Assembly (NCBI RefSeq): GCF_030547075.1
Contig: NZ_JAUOQH010000001.1
Location: 124,001 to 188,000, forward strand
Direction: 5' to 3'
From: Alteromonas sp. 1_MG-2023
GTDB lineage: Bacteria; Pseudomonadota; Gammaproteobacteria; Enterobacterales; Alteromonadaceae
Length of the DNA: 64,000 nucleotides
The notes under the pieces are model-generated. The model did not search any database. It saw only the letters and a program-made list of their open reading frames with translations, and was not told the origin of the DNA. Of this stretch, positions 54,782-64,000 are shown piece after piece (positions within the stretch are counted from its first letter, which is position 1; each line of letters opens with the position of its first letter). Position numbers and translations under genes: made by a program.

Positions 54782-55133
54782 GCGTCCTAGGCGTGCTATC
54801 TACTCACCTGTAACGTGAAACAGTAAGGCGTACTCTTTAATTACAAGAGTGCGCTTTATTTTGCACACAAGGCTTCGTCCTTACCCCACTGTGTTTAAGA
54901 ATAATAAACGTATAACGCCAATCTGCTTAAGACATGCCACTAACGGCGTTAAGATTTACAAGTACAGCGCAAAGTAACTCAATATCGAAATAAATTTGTC
55001 ATACTCGTCTTCCCAGCTTCTGTTACAATTGAGCGCACACATGTACGCCCAAAGACGTACACTGTATAAAACAGCGGTTAACAATAAGCTATTTAAAAAC
55101 AAACGCTAAGTTAAAGCGGAGGTGAAGAGAAGA
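54782..55133. other. Intergenic region after the envelope operon
   Basis: No gene seen. The left part has the terminator; the right part precedes the hemolysin III gene and shows AT-rich promoter-like DNA, without a pattern that I can name. Confidence 0.5.
54825..54863 (+). terminator. Terminator of the envelope operon
   Basis: AAGGCGTACTCTT (54825-54837) pairs, with mismatches, with AAGAGTGCGCTTT (54845-54857) and is followed by ATTTT. It lies 43 bases after the last gene of the operon. Confidence 0.6.
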
Positions 55134-55769
55134 ATGACAAGCATAACGGCAAAAGCCTATTCTGTATTAGAAGAGTGGCTCAATAGTATTAGTCATGGTG
55201 TTGGCTGTATTGCGGCTATTGTAGGTATGGTTTTTTTGCTTTATCGCGCAGATGATCTTCTTACTATCACAGCCTCCGCCGTTTATGGTGCTTCGCTTAT
55301 TCTGATGTTTCTAAGTTCAACCCTTTATCACGCCACTTCCCACCAGCGCGCTAAGGGGTGGCTAAAGCTATTTGACCACAGCGCCATTTATTTATTGATA
55401 GCAGGTACTTACACGCCTTTATTACTAGTATCGATTGGCGGTGTACTTGGGATTACCATGACCGCGGTAGTATGGACATTAGCGTTAGCTGGCGTCGCCT
55501 TTAAGTTAATTGCGCAGCACCGCTTCCCTAAGGTATCGGTAATGACCTATTTGCTCATGGGCTGGATTGCCATAGGCCTTATTTACCCCTTATACGTAGC
55601 ATTACCTGGTGCAGGGCTATGGCTATTGGTCGCGGGTGGCTTATGCTTCACCTTTGGGGTGTGCTTTTATGTAGCGAAAAAGGTAAAATACACCCATGCT
55701 ATTTGGCATGTATTCGTTTTAGGCGGGTGCAGCTGCCATTACTTCTCAATTTATTATTATGTGGTATGA
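55134..55769 (+). CDS. Hemolysin III / TrhA family membrane protein
   Basis: I prefer the ATG at 55134, 11 bases after GGAGG; the GTG at 55122 is too close to it. The product is 211 residues with about seven membrane helices and the PAQR-type metal residues: H-A-x-x-H in TLYHATSHQ, FDHSAIY, and HAIWHVFVLGGCSCHY. E. coli YqfA/TrhA is the relative, involved in membrane energetics or fatty-acid fluidity. The last bases overlap the next gene's start (ATGA). Confidence 0.85.
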   Translation: MTSITAKAYSVLEEWLNSISHGVGCIAAIVGMVFLLYRADDLLTITASAVYGASLILMFLSSTLYHATSHQRAKGWLKLFDHSAIYLLIAGTYTPLLLVSIGGVLGITMTAVVWTLALAGVAFKLIAQHRFPKVSVMTYLLMGWIAIGLIYPLYVALPGAGLWLLVAGGLCFTFGVCFYVAKKVKYTHAIWHVFVLGGCSCHYFSIYYYVV

Positions 55770-56281
55770 ATAAAAACGAATCAGCACAAACATCTAGGGG
55801 CTCAAACGACCAAACCTCTCTTGCATGGTTTTCGCTAAGTGCGGGAAAGATATGTCTGGGTCAAAAGCCTACTTCAGATACCTATACAAGATTGAAAGGT
55901 TTTGGCGTTACCCATCTTGCTACGGTACAAACCGGTGAGGAAGATGCCCCTATCATTCGCGATGGCGCTAAAGCTGCTGGGCTTGAATGGATATGGCTGC
56001 CCTTTTTACACCCATCAGCAGAATCTCCTACCGACGATGTTCATTTGCATCAATATCTACACGAGTTGTCGCAAATGCTAATGGAAGGTGCCAGTGTATA
56101 TTTACATTGCGATGGCTCACAGCACCGCTGTAGCTTGTTGTTTTATGCCCTGTGTCATTATTGCCGCGCGCCTTCAAACAGTGCCTACAGCGCGTTACAT
56201 AGCTTTGGGGCAAGCTCAGCCAACGGGTTATCCCGTGGTGAGCTACAATGGGCGGCTGAGCTTGGTCATACCGCCCCTTAA
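55766..56281 (+). CDS. Small tyrosine/dual-specificity phosphatase-like protein
   Basis: A 171-residue protein whose ATG overlaps the hemolysin III stop by four bases. VYLHCDGSQHRCS contains the HCx5R signature of cysteine-dependent phosphatases, and the fold context (FGVTHLATVQTGEED, LEWIWLPFLHPSAE) resembles atypical dual-specificity phosphatases. No signal peptide. The rest of the P-loop is unusual (DGSQH instead of the usual xxGxxR glycines). Substrate unknown; the coupling with a TrhA gene is notable. Confidence 0.62.
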   Translation: MNKNESAQTSRGSNDQTSLAWFSLSAGKICLGQKPTSDTYTRLKGFGVTHLATVQTGEEDAPIIRDGAKAAGLEWIWLPFLHPSAESPTDDVHLHQYLHELSQMLMEGASVYLHCDGSQHRCSLLFYALCHYCRAPSNSAYSALHSFGASSANGLSRGELQWAAELGHTAP

Positions 56282-56300
56282 TATTGGTATTGCGCTAATA

Positions 56301-57209
56301 TTATCTAAGGGTCGGAACGGGAAGCAGAGGTGAAATAATTTCGCCAATGCGACGAAACAGTTGCATGCGCGTGGTACCGGAACGCCACACCAAACCTATC
56401 TCTCGAAAGCCTTGTTCTTCGGCAGCGAAACTTTTCAAATGAGTGTGTGCCAAAATAGACTGATTGATAGCTAACTCGGGCAAAAAGGTATACCCCATTT
56501 TGCTGTTTGCTAGCTGAACAAGGGTATACAAACTACTGGCGGCAACCGAACTAATTTGGTCACTATGCTGCAGATTACAGGCGCTTACTGCGTGCCCCGT
56601 CATACAGTGCTCCTGTTGTAACAAGAAAATGCTCTTCTTCGGTAACGAAGAGATATCCACTGGATCGGGCAATTTATCTGCTATTTCTTCATGGGCCACA
56701 AGATGAAATGGGTCATGCCCCAATATCATTTGTTTACACCCTGGCGTCTCCATCGGTAGCGCTAAAATAAGTAAATCTAAGCGCCCGTCTATTAACTGTT
56801 GAAGAAGCTTCTCAGTGGTGTCTTCTTGCATTTCCACGTTGATGTCAGGCAAGAATGCGTTAAATGCACCAAGCATGCCTTCGAACAAAAATGGCGCTAT
56901 GGTAGGAATTACACCTAACTTCAGTGTGCCTCGCTGCCAGTTTCCTGCATTCTGTGCATATTCCACCAATTCACCGGCTTCTTGAAGCAGCAGTTTACTT
57001 CGCTCGACAATATCTAACCCCAATGACGTGAAGACAAAAGTCTTGTGCTCTCGCTCAAGAAGCTGGCTACCAAAGTGTTCTTCGAGGTTTTGGATTGCCG
57101 TGCTTAACGTCGACTGGCTTACATTACAGCGCTGGGCTGCACGATGAAAATGCTGCTCTTGATACAGGGTAACTAGGTAATGTAAGTGTTTGAGATTAGG
57201 CCACTTCAT
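56301..57209 (-). CDS. oxyR: LysR-type peroxide regulator OxyR
   Basis: A 302-residue LysR regulator. The N-terminal HTH (LHYLVTLYQEQHFHRAAQRCNVSQSTLSTAIQNLE) is followed by a co-inducer domain. The redox pair is visible: FLLQQEHCMTGHAVSACNL, with eight residues between the two cysteines, the same spacing as C199-C208 of E. coli OxyR. So it should sense hydrogen peroxide by disulfide formation. It lies divergent from the UspE-like gene; no catalase gene is next to it. Confidence 0.88.
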   Translation of the reverse strand: MKWPNLKHLHYLVTLYQEQHFHRAAQRCNVSQSTLSTAIQNLEEHFGSQLLEREHKTFVFTSLGLDIVERSKLLLQEAGELVEYAQNAGNWQRGTLKLGVIPTIAPFLFEGMLGAFNAFLPDINVEMQEDTTEKLLQQLIDGRLDLLILALPMETPGCKQMILGHDPFHLVAHEEIADKLPDPVDISSLPKKSIFLLQQEHCMTGHAVSACNLQHSDQISSVAASSLYTLVQLANSKMGYTFLPELAINQSILAHTHLKSFAAEEQGFREIGLVWRSGTTRMQLFRRIGEIISPLLPVPTLR

Positions 57210-57312
57210 AACAACTCTTTACTGATTAAGAAATTAGGTTTTAATCTAGCACAAAGATTATAAAGACCCAATAAGAATACGGTTATTACCCTTTTGTGAA
57301 ATACGACTTTGT

Positions 57313-57328
57313 TATGATGTAAATCACA
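57313..57328 (+). promoter_or_regulatory. CRP/FNR-type site before the UspE-like gene
   Basis: TATGA-TGTAAA-TCACA (57313-57328) deviates at one position from the CRP core TGTGA-N6-TCACA and begins 95 bases before the start codon. Global cAMP-CRP control, or a FNR-like variant, is plausible for a stress protein. Confidence 0.4.
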
Positions 57329-57407
57329 GTTTTAAGGTAGCAAGCATGTAACTCAACGGGTAGGATGAAACATGAAACATATAGCGCGACATTAGCTAAG
57401 GATTTCT

Positions 57408-58394
57408 ATGGACAGTCATTTTACTAATATTTTGTGTGTACTCAGCGATTCCCATCGTCAAGACGATGTGGTGGCTCAGGCCGTTCATATTGCAAAGAGT
57501 AATCAAGCTTCACTTACCATCATGCTTACCTTAGAAGCTCTACCGCCTAATGCCAACATGGTGATGGAGTCTTTTGCATATATAGAATCTCATCAGACCA
57601 TGGAGTCTCAGGCGAAAAGCTGGCTTACCGAACAGCAAGAAGCATGGGCGAAGGATTACCCGCTATCCACCACAGTAAAAATTGGCCATCCCCTCATTGA
57701 TATTGTGAGCGATGTGCTAAAGCATAATTACGACTTGGTGATTAAGCGAAGTGAAGAAGGCTTTTTAGACCGCCTCTTTGGTGGCTTGGATATACGCCTA
57801 TTTCGAAAATGCCCTTGCCCTGTATGGGTGTTAAATAAGAACAACCGCAGTCAGTATAAGAACGTAGTGGCTGCTCTTGATTTAAATTATCACTATCCAA
57901 AACACGAAATTTCCGTAAGGAAGAAACTTAACTTCGACATATTGCGCCATGCTGCCCGCATCGCCATGCTTGAATTTGCGCAGCTTCATATAGTGCACGT
58001 GTTTGACTCTGTGCCTGAAAACATTGTGCGAGACGGTTTCATTAGCGTCGATAACGATACAATGGAAACTGACCTTTCAAAAATTCATGAGGAACGCGAG
58101 CAAGCCCTTGAAGCGCTGTTAACTGAATTAGAAAGTGAATTGGCGCCCGATATTATCGAGTTCTTACAACCTCAGAGACATATGGTGCATGGTTACCCAC
58201 GCCGAGAGATAGCCGCTACCGCAAAGTCGTTAAATACAGACGTCATTGTTATGGGTACAGTAGCTCGTATCGGTGTACCAGGGTTTATTATGGGCGGAAC
58301 AGCGGAAGAGACTATTGAACAGGTTAATTGCGCTGTGGTAGGCATTAAACCCGATGGCTTCGTTTCCCCTATTAAACCAGATGCTTCTGAATAA
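57408..58394 (+). CDS. UspE-like tandem universal stress protein
   Basis: A 328-residue protein composed of two Usp domains (about 1-145 and 150-320). The second domain ends with the nucleotide-binding motif MGTVARIGVPGFIMGGTAEETIEQVNCAVVGIKP (G-x2-G-x9-G-S/T). The first lacks a complete motif. Size and layout fit E. coli UspE, which takes part in stress survival and motility/adhesion. AAGGA lies seven bases before the ATG. Divergent from oxyR. Confidence 0.85.
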   Translation: MDSHFTNILCVLSDSHRQDDVVAQAVHIAKSNQASLTIMLTLEALPPNANMVMESFAYIESHQTMESQAKSWLTEQQEAWAKDYPLSTTVKIGHPLIDIVSDVLKHNYDLVIKRSEEGFLDRLFGGLDIRLFRKCPCPVWVLNKNNRSQYKNVVAALDLNYHYPKHEISVRKKLNFDILRHAARIAMLEFAQLHIVHVFDSVPENIVRDGFISVDNDTMETDLSKIHEEREQALEALLTELESELAPDIIEFLQPQRHMVHGYPRREIAATAKSLNTDVIVMGTVARIGVPGFIMGGTAEETIEQVNCAVVGIKPDGFVSPIKPDASE

Positions 58395-58465
58395 AGCGGT
58401 GGAGCGTTGACTGGGTATAAATCAACTAAACACTAATCACCTAGGCATACATTAGCTAGGCACAA

Positions 58466-58492
58466 AAAAACCGCGTTATTCGCGGTTTTTTC
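58466..58492. terminator. Bidirectional terminator between the UspE-like gene and pit
   Basis: AAAAACCGCG (58466-58475) and CGCGGTTTTT (58481-58490) with loop TTATT. T runs follow in both directions, so it can stop both convergent genes. Confidence 0.88.
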
Positions 58493-58515
58493 TCTATTAT
58501 TTTCTATTAAAACAA

Positions 58516-59784
58516 TTAAACGCCGAAGGCAGCTTTTAGTGCGAAGAAGAAGATAATTGAAAGAATAGCACCTGCTGGCAGGGTAACAATCCACGACACC
58601 ACGATATTTCTAACAATACCAAGATTAAGTGCCGAAACGCCTCGAGCCAAACCTACACCTAATACCGCACCTACTAGCGTTTGCGTGGTAGAAATAGGTA
58701 AGCCAGTACCTGATGCTATTACAACCGTAGTAGCTGCTGCTAATTCAGCGGCAAAGCCACGACTTGGCGTAAGGTGAGTAATCCCCTGCCCAATTGTTTT
58801 AATTACGCGATGACCGAAGATAGCTAAACCAAGTACGATACCTAAACCACCTAGGGGCAAAATCCACCATGCAAGGCTAGCACTGGCATTGATTTCACCG
58901 CCAGATGACACAACACTAACAACCGCAGCCAATGGACCAATTGCGTTCGCAACGTCGTTTGAACCATGAGCGAAAGCCATACAACAGGCGGTAACCACCA
59001 TAAGCAACGCAAATACTTTTTCTACGTTGGCAGCTTGTAAGTCGGCGTCTTCTGAACCACTAAATTTCATACGACCTATAAACCACTTACCAATGATGGC
59101 CAAAATAATAGCGATAACCACTGCCAATATATAACCGTTCATGGCGCTCATTTCTAAGCCCACGTGCTTTAGCCCTTTTTTAATGGTAACTAGCGACATA
59201 ATAAAGCCCGCTAGTGCCATGTAAAAAGGCACGTAACGCTTAGCATTTTCAAACGGAGACTTAGTATCGAATATAAGTTTGTGTGCACTCATAAAAATAA
59301 GATAGGCGATAATGCCCGATATAGCAGGCGTAACAATCCAACTACCTACGATACCGCCCACTTTATCCCACGCTACTGCATCCATACTTACGCCGGTCGC
59401 AGTAAAGCCAATAATAGCGCCAATAATTGAGTGTGTTGTAGATACAGGCCATCCTAACCACGAGGCGAAAGCCAGCCATATTCCTGCTGCAAATAGAGAG
59501 GAAATCATACCTAGAACGAGATATTCGGGAATAGCAGAGAAGTACTCTGGATCAATAATGCCTTTACGAATAGTAGAGGTCACCTCTCCACCCGCTAAAT
59601 AAGCACCTGCAAACTCAAATATCATGGCAATTACGATTGCCTGTTTTATTGTTAACGCTTTAGAACCAACAGATGTTCCCATTGCATTGGCGACGTCGTT
59701 CGCCCCAATACCCCAAGCCATGATAAAGCCGACACCGGCAGCAAGGAGAATAAGAATGAGACCATAACTCTCGAAAAATTCCAC
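58516..59784 (-). CDS. pit: Low-affinity phosphate transporter, PiT family
   Basis: A 422-residue inner-membrane protein with about ten helices. The duplicated PiT signature is present as GIGANDVANAMGTSVGSKAL and AHGSNDVANAIGPLAA, plus STTHSIIGAIIGF and STTQTLVGAVLGVGLARG. These proteins carry metal-phosphate with protons. It follows phoU on the same strand after 289 bases. A separate promoter with a possible Pho-box-like site lies between. No PhoU-like partner gene directly upstream. Confidence 0.9.
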   Translation of the reverse strand: MEFFESYGLILILLAAGVGFIMAWGIGANDVANAMGTSVGSKALTIKQAIVIAMIFEFAGAYLAGGEVTSTIRKGIIDPEYFSAIPEYLVLGMISSLFAAGIWLAFASWLGWPVSTTHSIIGAIIGFTATGVSMDAVAWDKVGGIVGSWIVTPAISGIIAYLIFMSAHKLIFDTKSPFENAKRYVPFYMALAGFIMSLVTIKKGLKHVGLEMSAMNGYILAVVIAIILAIIGKWFIGRMKFSGSEDADLQAANVEKVFALLMVVTACCMAFAHGSNDVANAIGPLAAVVSVVSSGGEINASASLAWWILPLGGLGIVLGLAIFGHRVIKTIGQGITHLTPSRGFAAELAAATTVVIASGTGLPISTTQTLVGAVLGVGLARGVSALNLGIVRNIVVSWIVTLPAGAILSIIFFFALKAAFGV

Positions 59785-60040
59785 GGATAACCGCTCCTGA
59801 TCTTTACGCGATTTAAGCTAGCTACTGCCACACCACGTTACATACGCTTGTAAGTGATGTAGACAAAAATGATAGTTTGACGACAAAATTATTCTTAGCT
59901 CAAGCTTAGATTATTTTTTGCACGAATTATTCTTTGCTGCGGCGCATGATAGCGTAATCATCTGCAGAGCCATAGTGAAAATCTACGAAAAAACAGAAAA
60001 CGCAACGGAATTAAATTCATACGATGATAATTTGGACAAG

Positions 60041-60059
60041 TATTGCGGTTTTGTGACAG
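60041..60059 (-). promoter_or_regulatory. Weak Pho-box-like site upstream of pit
   Basis: On the minus strand, CTGTCACAAAACCGCAATA has a good first Pho-box half (CTGTCAC) and a poor second half. The location behind phoU and before pit would suit PhoB control, but the match is partial. Confidence 0.25.
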
Positions 60060-60073
60060 TTTTTAAGCAACTT

Positions 60074-60790
60074 TTAGCTTAAATCCTCTAATTTCTGATG
60101 AATGTTTTCCAGCGGTGTATGCCTTACATCTGTACCTCTGGTTAAATAAACAACGTATTCACACACGTTTTTGCATCTATCGCCGATTCGCTCTAGCGAG
60201 CGCATCGCCCATAAAACATCAAGCCAGTCTTGCATATCTTCAGTGGTCTTTTCCATTTCAGTGGTGGTGTAGGTGAGCAAGCGTTTATATTCGCTGTCTA
60301 TTCTATTATCTTGCTGATAAACCGCTAACGCAGCACTTTCATCTTGTCGAGCAAACGCATCGAATGTGCCTCGCATCATGGCTGCTACCCGCTCACCAAT
60401 GAGTAACATGCTACTTTTAATAGTGTCAGAACTTGGCAGTTTATTACGGGTCACCAATTTAGCGATACGTTCTATTTCATCACCCATTCTTTCAATATCG
60501 GTGATAGCTTTTGAAATAGTCATAATAAGGCGCAGATCACTGGCGGTAGGATGACGCTTAGCAATAATTCTAATGCACTCTTCGTCTATCTGGATTTCCA
60601 TCGAATTAATCTTAAGGTCATTCAGCACCACTTTTTCAGCCAAGCCAGGATGATTTAATTTCAAGGCTTTTAGCGTGTCTAATAGTTGCTGCTCCACTTC
60701 ACCGCCCATGGTTAACACCGAGTTTCTTAAGTTTTCTAACTCAATATTAAAGGTGCCGGAAATGTGAGTATTCAGTGCAACTTGACGCAT
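60074..60790 (-). CDS. phoU: Phosphate signalling protein PhoU
   Basis: A 238-residue helical protein of two three-helix PhoU repeats. Visible conserved stretches: EECIRIIAKRHPTASDLRLIMTISKAITDIERMGDEIERIAK and LWAMRSLERIGDRCKNVCEYVVYLTRG. It links the Pst transporter to the PhoR/PhoB system and limits uptake. Last gene of pstCAB-phoU; 36 bases after pstB. Confidence 0.95.
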   Translation of the reverse strand: MRQVALNTHISGTFNIELENLRNSVLTMGGEVEQQLLDTLKALKLNHPGLAEKVVLNDLKINSMEIQIDEECIRIIAKRHPTASDLRLIMTISKAITDIERMGDEIERIAKLVTRNKLPSSDTIKSSMLLIGERVAAMMRGTFDAFARQDESAALAVYQQDNRIDSEYKRLLTYTTTEMEKTTEDMQDWLDVLWAMRSLERIGDRCKNVCEYVVYLTRGTDVRHTPLENIHQKLEDLS

Positions 60791-60826
60791 TATATCGCTC
60801 CTATTCGCTACAACTAATTTTGTAGA

Positions 60827-61633
60827 TTAACCGTAGCGGCCGGTAATGTAGTCTTCTGTCTGCTTTTTATCTGGCATGGTGAATAATGAATCGCTATCTG
60901 CATATTCAATTAACCGGCCTTGATGGAAAAACGCTGTGTAGTCGGAAACCCGAGAGGCTTGCTGCATATTGTGGGTAACAATCACGATAGTACAACGCTT
61001 TTTAAGCACCGCCATCAACTCTTCAATAAATAAGGTCGTAAGTGGATCTAGCGCTGAGGTAGGTTCATCTAACAGTAAAATTTCAGGTTTCAGTGCCAGT
61101 GCTCTAGCAATAACAAGGCGCTGTTGCTGCCCACCAGACAAAGCATTAGCCGATTCAAATAACCTGTCTTTCACTTCATCCCACAACGCAGCATCTTTTA
61201 ATGCGCTCTCTACTGCATCGTCTAAATGCCGACGGGTTTTAACCCCTTGTAGTCGCAGTCCATAACAAACGTTGTCGTAAATACTCATAGGGAACGGATT
61301 GGGGCGCTGAAAAACCATACCCACTTGGGTACGTAACCGAGAAACATTTACTTTTTTACTGTTAATGTTTTTGCCACCAATAACAATTTCGCCTTCGTAT
61401 TTGCAGCCATCGTACAAATCGTTAAGCCTGTTAAAGCAATTCACCAATGTAGATTTACCGCACCCGCTTTGGCCAATTAACGCAGTAATTTTGTTTTTTG
61501 GGATGCGCATAGAGATGTCGTTGAGAACGTGCTTATTCCCAAACCATAAATTAAGGTTACGCACATCAATAGCAGTGGTGTCATCTGTGATATCAGCCAC
61601 ATTGAGCGTATTGCGTTCAAACAACTTCAGCAT
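60827..61633 (-). CDS. pstB: Phosphate ABC transporter ATPase PstB
   Basis: A 268-residue ABC ATPase. Walker [10 protein letters not shown], signature [16 protein letters not shown], Walker [13 protein letters not shown] and H-loop [13 protein letters not shown] are intact. It drives high-affinity phosphate import with PstA/PstC. Eight bases after pstA, before phoU. The start at 61633 is consistent with the family, with a short extra N-terminus. Confidence 0.95.
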   Translation of the reverse strand: MLKLFERNTLNVADITDDTTAIDVRNLNLWFGNKHVLNDISMRIPKNKITALIGQSGCGKSTLVNCFNRLNDLYDGCKYEGEIVIGGKNINSKKVNVSRLRTQVGMVFQRPNPFPMSIYDNVCYGLRLQGVKTRRHLDDAVESALKDAALWDEVKDRLFESANALSGGQQQRLVIARALALKPEILLLDEPTSALDPLTTLFIEELMAVLKKRCTIVIVTHNMQQASRVSDYTAFFHQGRLIEYADSDSLFTMPDKKQTEDYITGRYG

Positions 61634-61641
61634 GTAAAAGG

Positions 61642-63294
61642 TTACCCTTGTAAATAGCGCTTTCTTAACCGCGTTCTTAGTATAACTGCAAGCACATTCA
61701 ATACAAATACCACCATCAGCAGTAGCAAGCAGGCTGCAAACATCATAGAGGAGTTTTTCGCATCGGTGCTGCTATGAAAGGCACCGTCATAAATGAGTAC
61801 CCCTAAGTGCATGAATTGGCGCTCAAGATGCAAATAGGGAAACTCGCCATCTATAGGCAGTGTGGGCGCGAATTTCACTGCGCCTACTAGCATCAGAGGC
61901 GCTACTTCGCCTGCCGCTCGCGCAATTGCTAATATAACCCCTGTCATAATGCCCGGGGAAGCGATAGGAAGTATTGTTTTAACTATGGTTTCTACTTTCG
62001 TGGCACCTAGCGCGTAACTGCCTCGCTTTAAGCCTTCTGGTACCCGTCTTAACCCTTCTTCAGTGGCAACGATAACCACCGGCAAGGTAAGAATAGCCAT
62101 GGTTAAACTGGCCCAAAATACCCCAGGGGTTCCCATAGTAGGTGCAGGCAGTTTATCGGCAAAGAAAAACGCATCAATATTACCGCCTAGGGTATAAACA
62201 AAAAAACCAAGACCGAATACCCCGTAAACAATGGAAGGTACACCTGCCATGTTGCTCACACTTATTCGTATTGCCGTGGTAAATGGCGTATCGGGCGCAT
62301 ACTCACTTAAATAAATTGCCGCCAGCACACCAAAAGGCGTCACAATTATTGTCATTAAAAACACCATCAACACTGTGCCGAACAGTGCTGGGAACACCCC
62401 ACCAGAGGTATTTGCTTGTTTGGGAGAGTCGGTTAGAAAAGTAGCTACACGATTAAACACAACCTGCCATTTTTCAAAATAACTAAGCTGGCTCACATAA
62501 TCGATGCTTTTTATTTCTGACACCCGAATACTGTATTCTTGCGCATTAGCGAACGTAATTCTTAATTCGTACTCATCACGCTCTTGTTCAAAATGAATAA
62601 CGTCATGCTGCCAACGTTCAAATTGCGTTTCTAAGCGCTTTCTTGCCGGTGCATTTCTATTTACCCCTTTACCATCTAACGAGGCTAACGACTCATGAAT
62701 AGGAGACAAGCGCTCACTGCGGATTTTTTCAATTTGTGAACTTAGTGCTGTTACTCTGCTTTGAATATCTGCAAAGTGTGATAAATCTTGGCGACGACTA
62801 TCAGGGGTGGTCAAAAATTGTGGCTGCCCTAGTACGAAGCGACCGTCTATGGTTTTTATTTCTGCGCTGTTGTGAGCCAACTCCATATTAATAACATCGG
62901 CCTCGGCCAGCTGCATTTGCGCGCCATAAGGGCTTTGGTCATCGGCATAGTGCACCTGATAGATACGCTCAGCTTCATCAGTTATGTATAACTGAGCGAA
63001 TATTCTATTTTCTTTATTTTCTCTATTTTTTCTATCTTTTATAGATGTCTGAGGTTTTTTATTCCCATTGTCAGCTTCATTCGTATCGCTAGTGTTGTTT
63101 ATGGCGCCGTACTCACTTCCCACAGCATCTTTATAGGTCACATCGTAAATAGGCTCTGGCCAAAAATAAGCCCCGCCTCGAAACGAAATAAGCACTAAGA
63201 CACTGACTAGCGCAATCAGAAGTAGACTGGTAAAAAAGGCGGTTAACGAAATCACCAGCGATTGCCGATGAGCAGGGCTAAATAAACTATTCAT
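61642..63294 (-). CDS. pstA: Phosphate ABC transporter permease PstA (large form)
   Basis: I start at the ATG at 63294; the product is 550 residues, since the first 19 codons of a longer frame belong to the pstC end. The C-terminal half is the ABC permease: [71 protein letters not shown]-type EAA motif. The N-terminal half is a long insert: a helix (about 13-36), then about 220 residues of periplasmic, coiled-coil-like sequence. This large PstA form is typical of Alteromonadales and Vibrio relatives. It overlaps pstC by eight bases. Confidence 0.9.
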   Translation of the reverse strand: MNSLFSPAHRQSLVISLTAFFTSLLLIALVSVLVLISFRGGAYFWPEPIYDVTYKDAVGSEYGAINNTSDTNEADNGNKKPQTSIKDRKNRENKENRIFAQLYITDEAERIYQVHYADDQSPYGAQMQLAEADVINMELAHNSAEIKTIDGRFVLGQPQFLTTPDSRRQDLSHFADIQSRVTALSSQIEKIRSERLSPIHESLASLDGKGVNRNAPARKRLETQFERWQHDVIHFEQERDEYELRITFANAQEYSIRVSEIKSIDYVSQLSYFEKWQVVFNRVATFLTDSPKQANTSGGVFPALFGTVLMVFLMTIIVTPFGVLAAIYLSEYAPDTPFTTAIRISVSNMAGVPSIVYGVFGLGFFVYTLGGNIDAFFFADKLPAPTMGTPGVFWASLTMAILTLPVVIVATEEGLRRVPEGLKRGSYALGATKVETIVKTILPIASPGIMTGVILAIARAAGEVAPLMLVGAVKFAPTLPIDGEFPYLHLERQFMHLGVLIYDGAFHSSTDAKNSSMMFAACLLLLMVVFVLNVLAVILRTRLRKRYLQG

Positions 63295-64000
63295 AATAAG
63301 ATCTACTGCGTAACCGCTGGCGAGTAAATTCAGCAATCGTATTAACAACAAAGGTAAACACGAACAATATGCCTGCGGTTAAGAAAAGTATTTGGTAATG
63401 GGCAGAAGAGACATCTGCTTCGGGTAACTCGATGGCTAAGTTAGCAGTTAACGCCCGTAAGCCTTCGATCAAGCCCCAACTTGATATAGGCGTGTTCCCC
63501 GTCACCATCAACACAATCATAGTTTCACCAAAAGCCCGCCCGAACCCCAGCATGATTGCGGCCATTATGCCTGGGAAGGCAACATGCAATACTACGTGTA
63601 TCAGCGTTTGAAGTCGTGTTGCTCCTAACGCAAAAGAGGCATGTTTTAAATTATCAGGAACGCCGCCAATAGCATCTTCAGCAAGAGAATAAATACTGGG
63701 TGAGATAGCCACACCTAATGCTAAGGCCACTACTATAGTGGTTTTACCTATCGGACTGTCAGATTCAGCCGCTAGCAGTTCGAACCCGTCCACGTTGACT
63801 ATGCTGAAGAACCATTCTGGCGCCCACACCACACTGATATAACCCAAAATAAAAATACCAACTAATGCAAAGCCTAACTCTGCACCGTGGCGAATTTTAG
63901 CCGGCAACCTATCCGCCACAGGCCGCTGAACAAAGGCAACACCAATAAGTACAAAAGGAATAACAATAAGAAAGAAAGCGAAGGAAAACAAAAATTGCTC
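63287..64000 (-). CDS. pstC: Phosphate ABC transporter permease PstC (C-terminal part)
   Basis: The frame is open to the right edge (E-Q-F-L-F-S-F-A...) with no start codon required inside, so the gene begins beyond base 64000. About 237 residues are visible, holding the C-terminal membrane helices and the permease motif ATRLQTLIHVVLHVAFPGIMAAIMLGFGRAFGETMIVLMVTGN. In this order large PstC proteins have long periplasmic N-termini. It is coupled to pstA by overlap. pstS is expected further right. Confidence 0.93.
   Translation of the reverse strand, partial: EQFLFSFAFFLIVIPFVLIGVAFVQRPVADRLPAKIRHGAELGFALVGIFILGYISVVWAPEWFFSIVNVDGFELLAAESDSPIGKTTIVVALALGVAISPSIYSLAEDAIGGVPDNLKHASFALGATRLQTLIHVVLHVAFPGIMAAIMLGFGRAFGETMIVLMVTGNTPISSWGLIEGLRALTANLAIELPEADVSSAHYQILFLTAGILFVFTFVVNTIAEFTRQRLRSRSYYE

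Overview
The window reads as chromosomal DNA of a marine gammaproteobacterium of the Alteromonadales, most likely Alteromonas or a close relative. Reasons: moderate GC; a large Oar-type TonB receptor behind a TyrR-like box; DUF3718, MbnP and PA2778/PA2779-type proteins; the YbiT, SbcCD, OxyR and Pst gene types; and small proteins with the sequence style of that order. No phage, insertion sequence, integrase or CRISPR array was seen. The genus is inferred from protein style and was not checked against any database.

Layout. 1-3.5 kb: an lrgA-lrgB pair (lrgB cut by the left edge), a DUF3718 protein, a YiiX-like cysteine hydrolase, an unknown protein and an MbnP-like lipoprotein. 3.8-7.5 kb: a tRNA with CAU anticodon (best read as tRNA-Ile2) and the TonB receptor. 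7.9-10.4 kb: a PA2779/PA2778 peptidase pair and a solute-binding-protein gene interrupted by an in-frame TGA. 10.5-17.6 kb: patatin, a TetR repressor with its SDR target and matching operators, ybiT, and a nagA-nagK pair. 17.8-31.6 kb: sulfotransferase-like protein, 7TM-GGDEF protein, sbcDC, a BdlA-like sensor, yigZ, a peroxiredoxin, an M1 aminopeptidase and the divergent ohr/ohrR pair. 55.1-64 kb: a TrhA/hemolysin III gene coupled to a small phosphatase-like gene, oxyR, a UspE-like gene, a PiT phosphate transporter, and phoU-pstB-pstA-pstC (pstC cut by the right edge).

The centrepiece is 31.8-54.8 kb. It holds apbE, then a minus-strand trio (DUF1501-like Tat protein, LamG lipoprotein with two CxxCH motifs, DUF1588-like CxxCH protein). 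Divergent from the trio is a plus-strand run of 15 genes: an HzsA-like two-CxxCH lipoprotein, two outer-membrane barrels, a TlpA thioredoxin, DUF4266, DUF3570, an unknown periplasmic protein, large TPR proteins and lipoproteins, a TolQ/ExbB channel protein, two ExbD proteins and an AgmX/PglI-type TonB-like protein. The last part resembles the core of the Myxococcus Glt/Agl envelope machine. The first part looks like a redox module, in which DUF3570 carries a DxxSGAS segment resembling the site that ApbE modifies with FMN. My working reading is a proton-motive-force-driven envelope apparatus coupled to an extracytoplasmic flavin/heme/thiol redox system of unknown purpose.

A second theme is short tandem repetition: heptanucleotides between tetR and the SDR, 21-bp units inside nagK and one TPR gene, 15-bp and 12-bp units near the start of two lipoprotein genes, and 13-bp units within a hairpin after yigZ.
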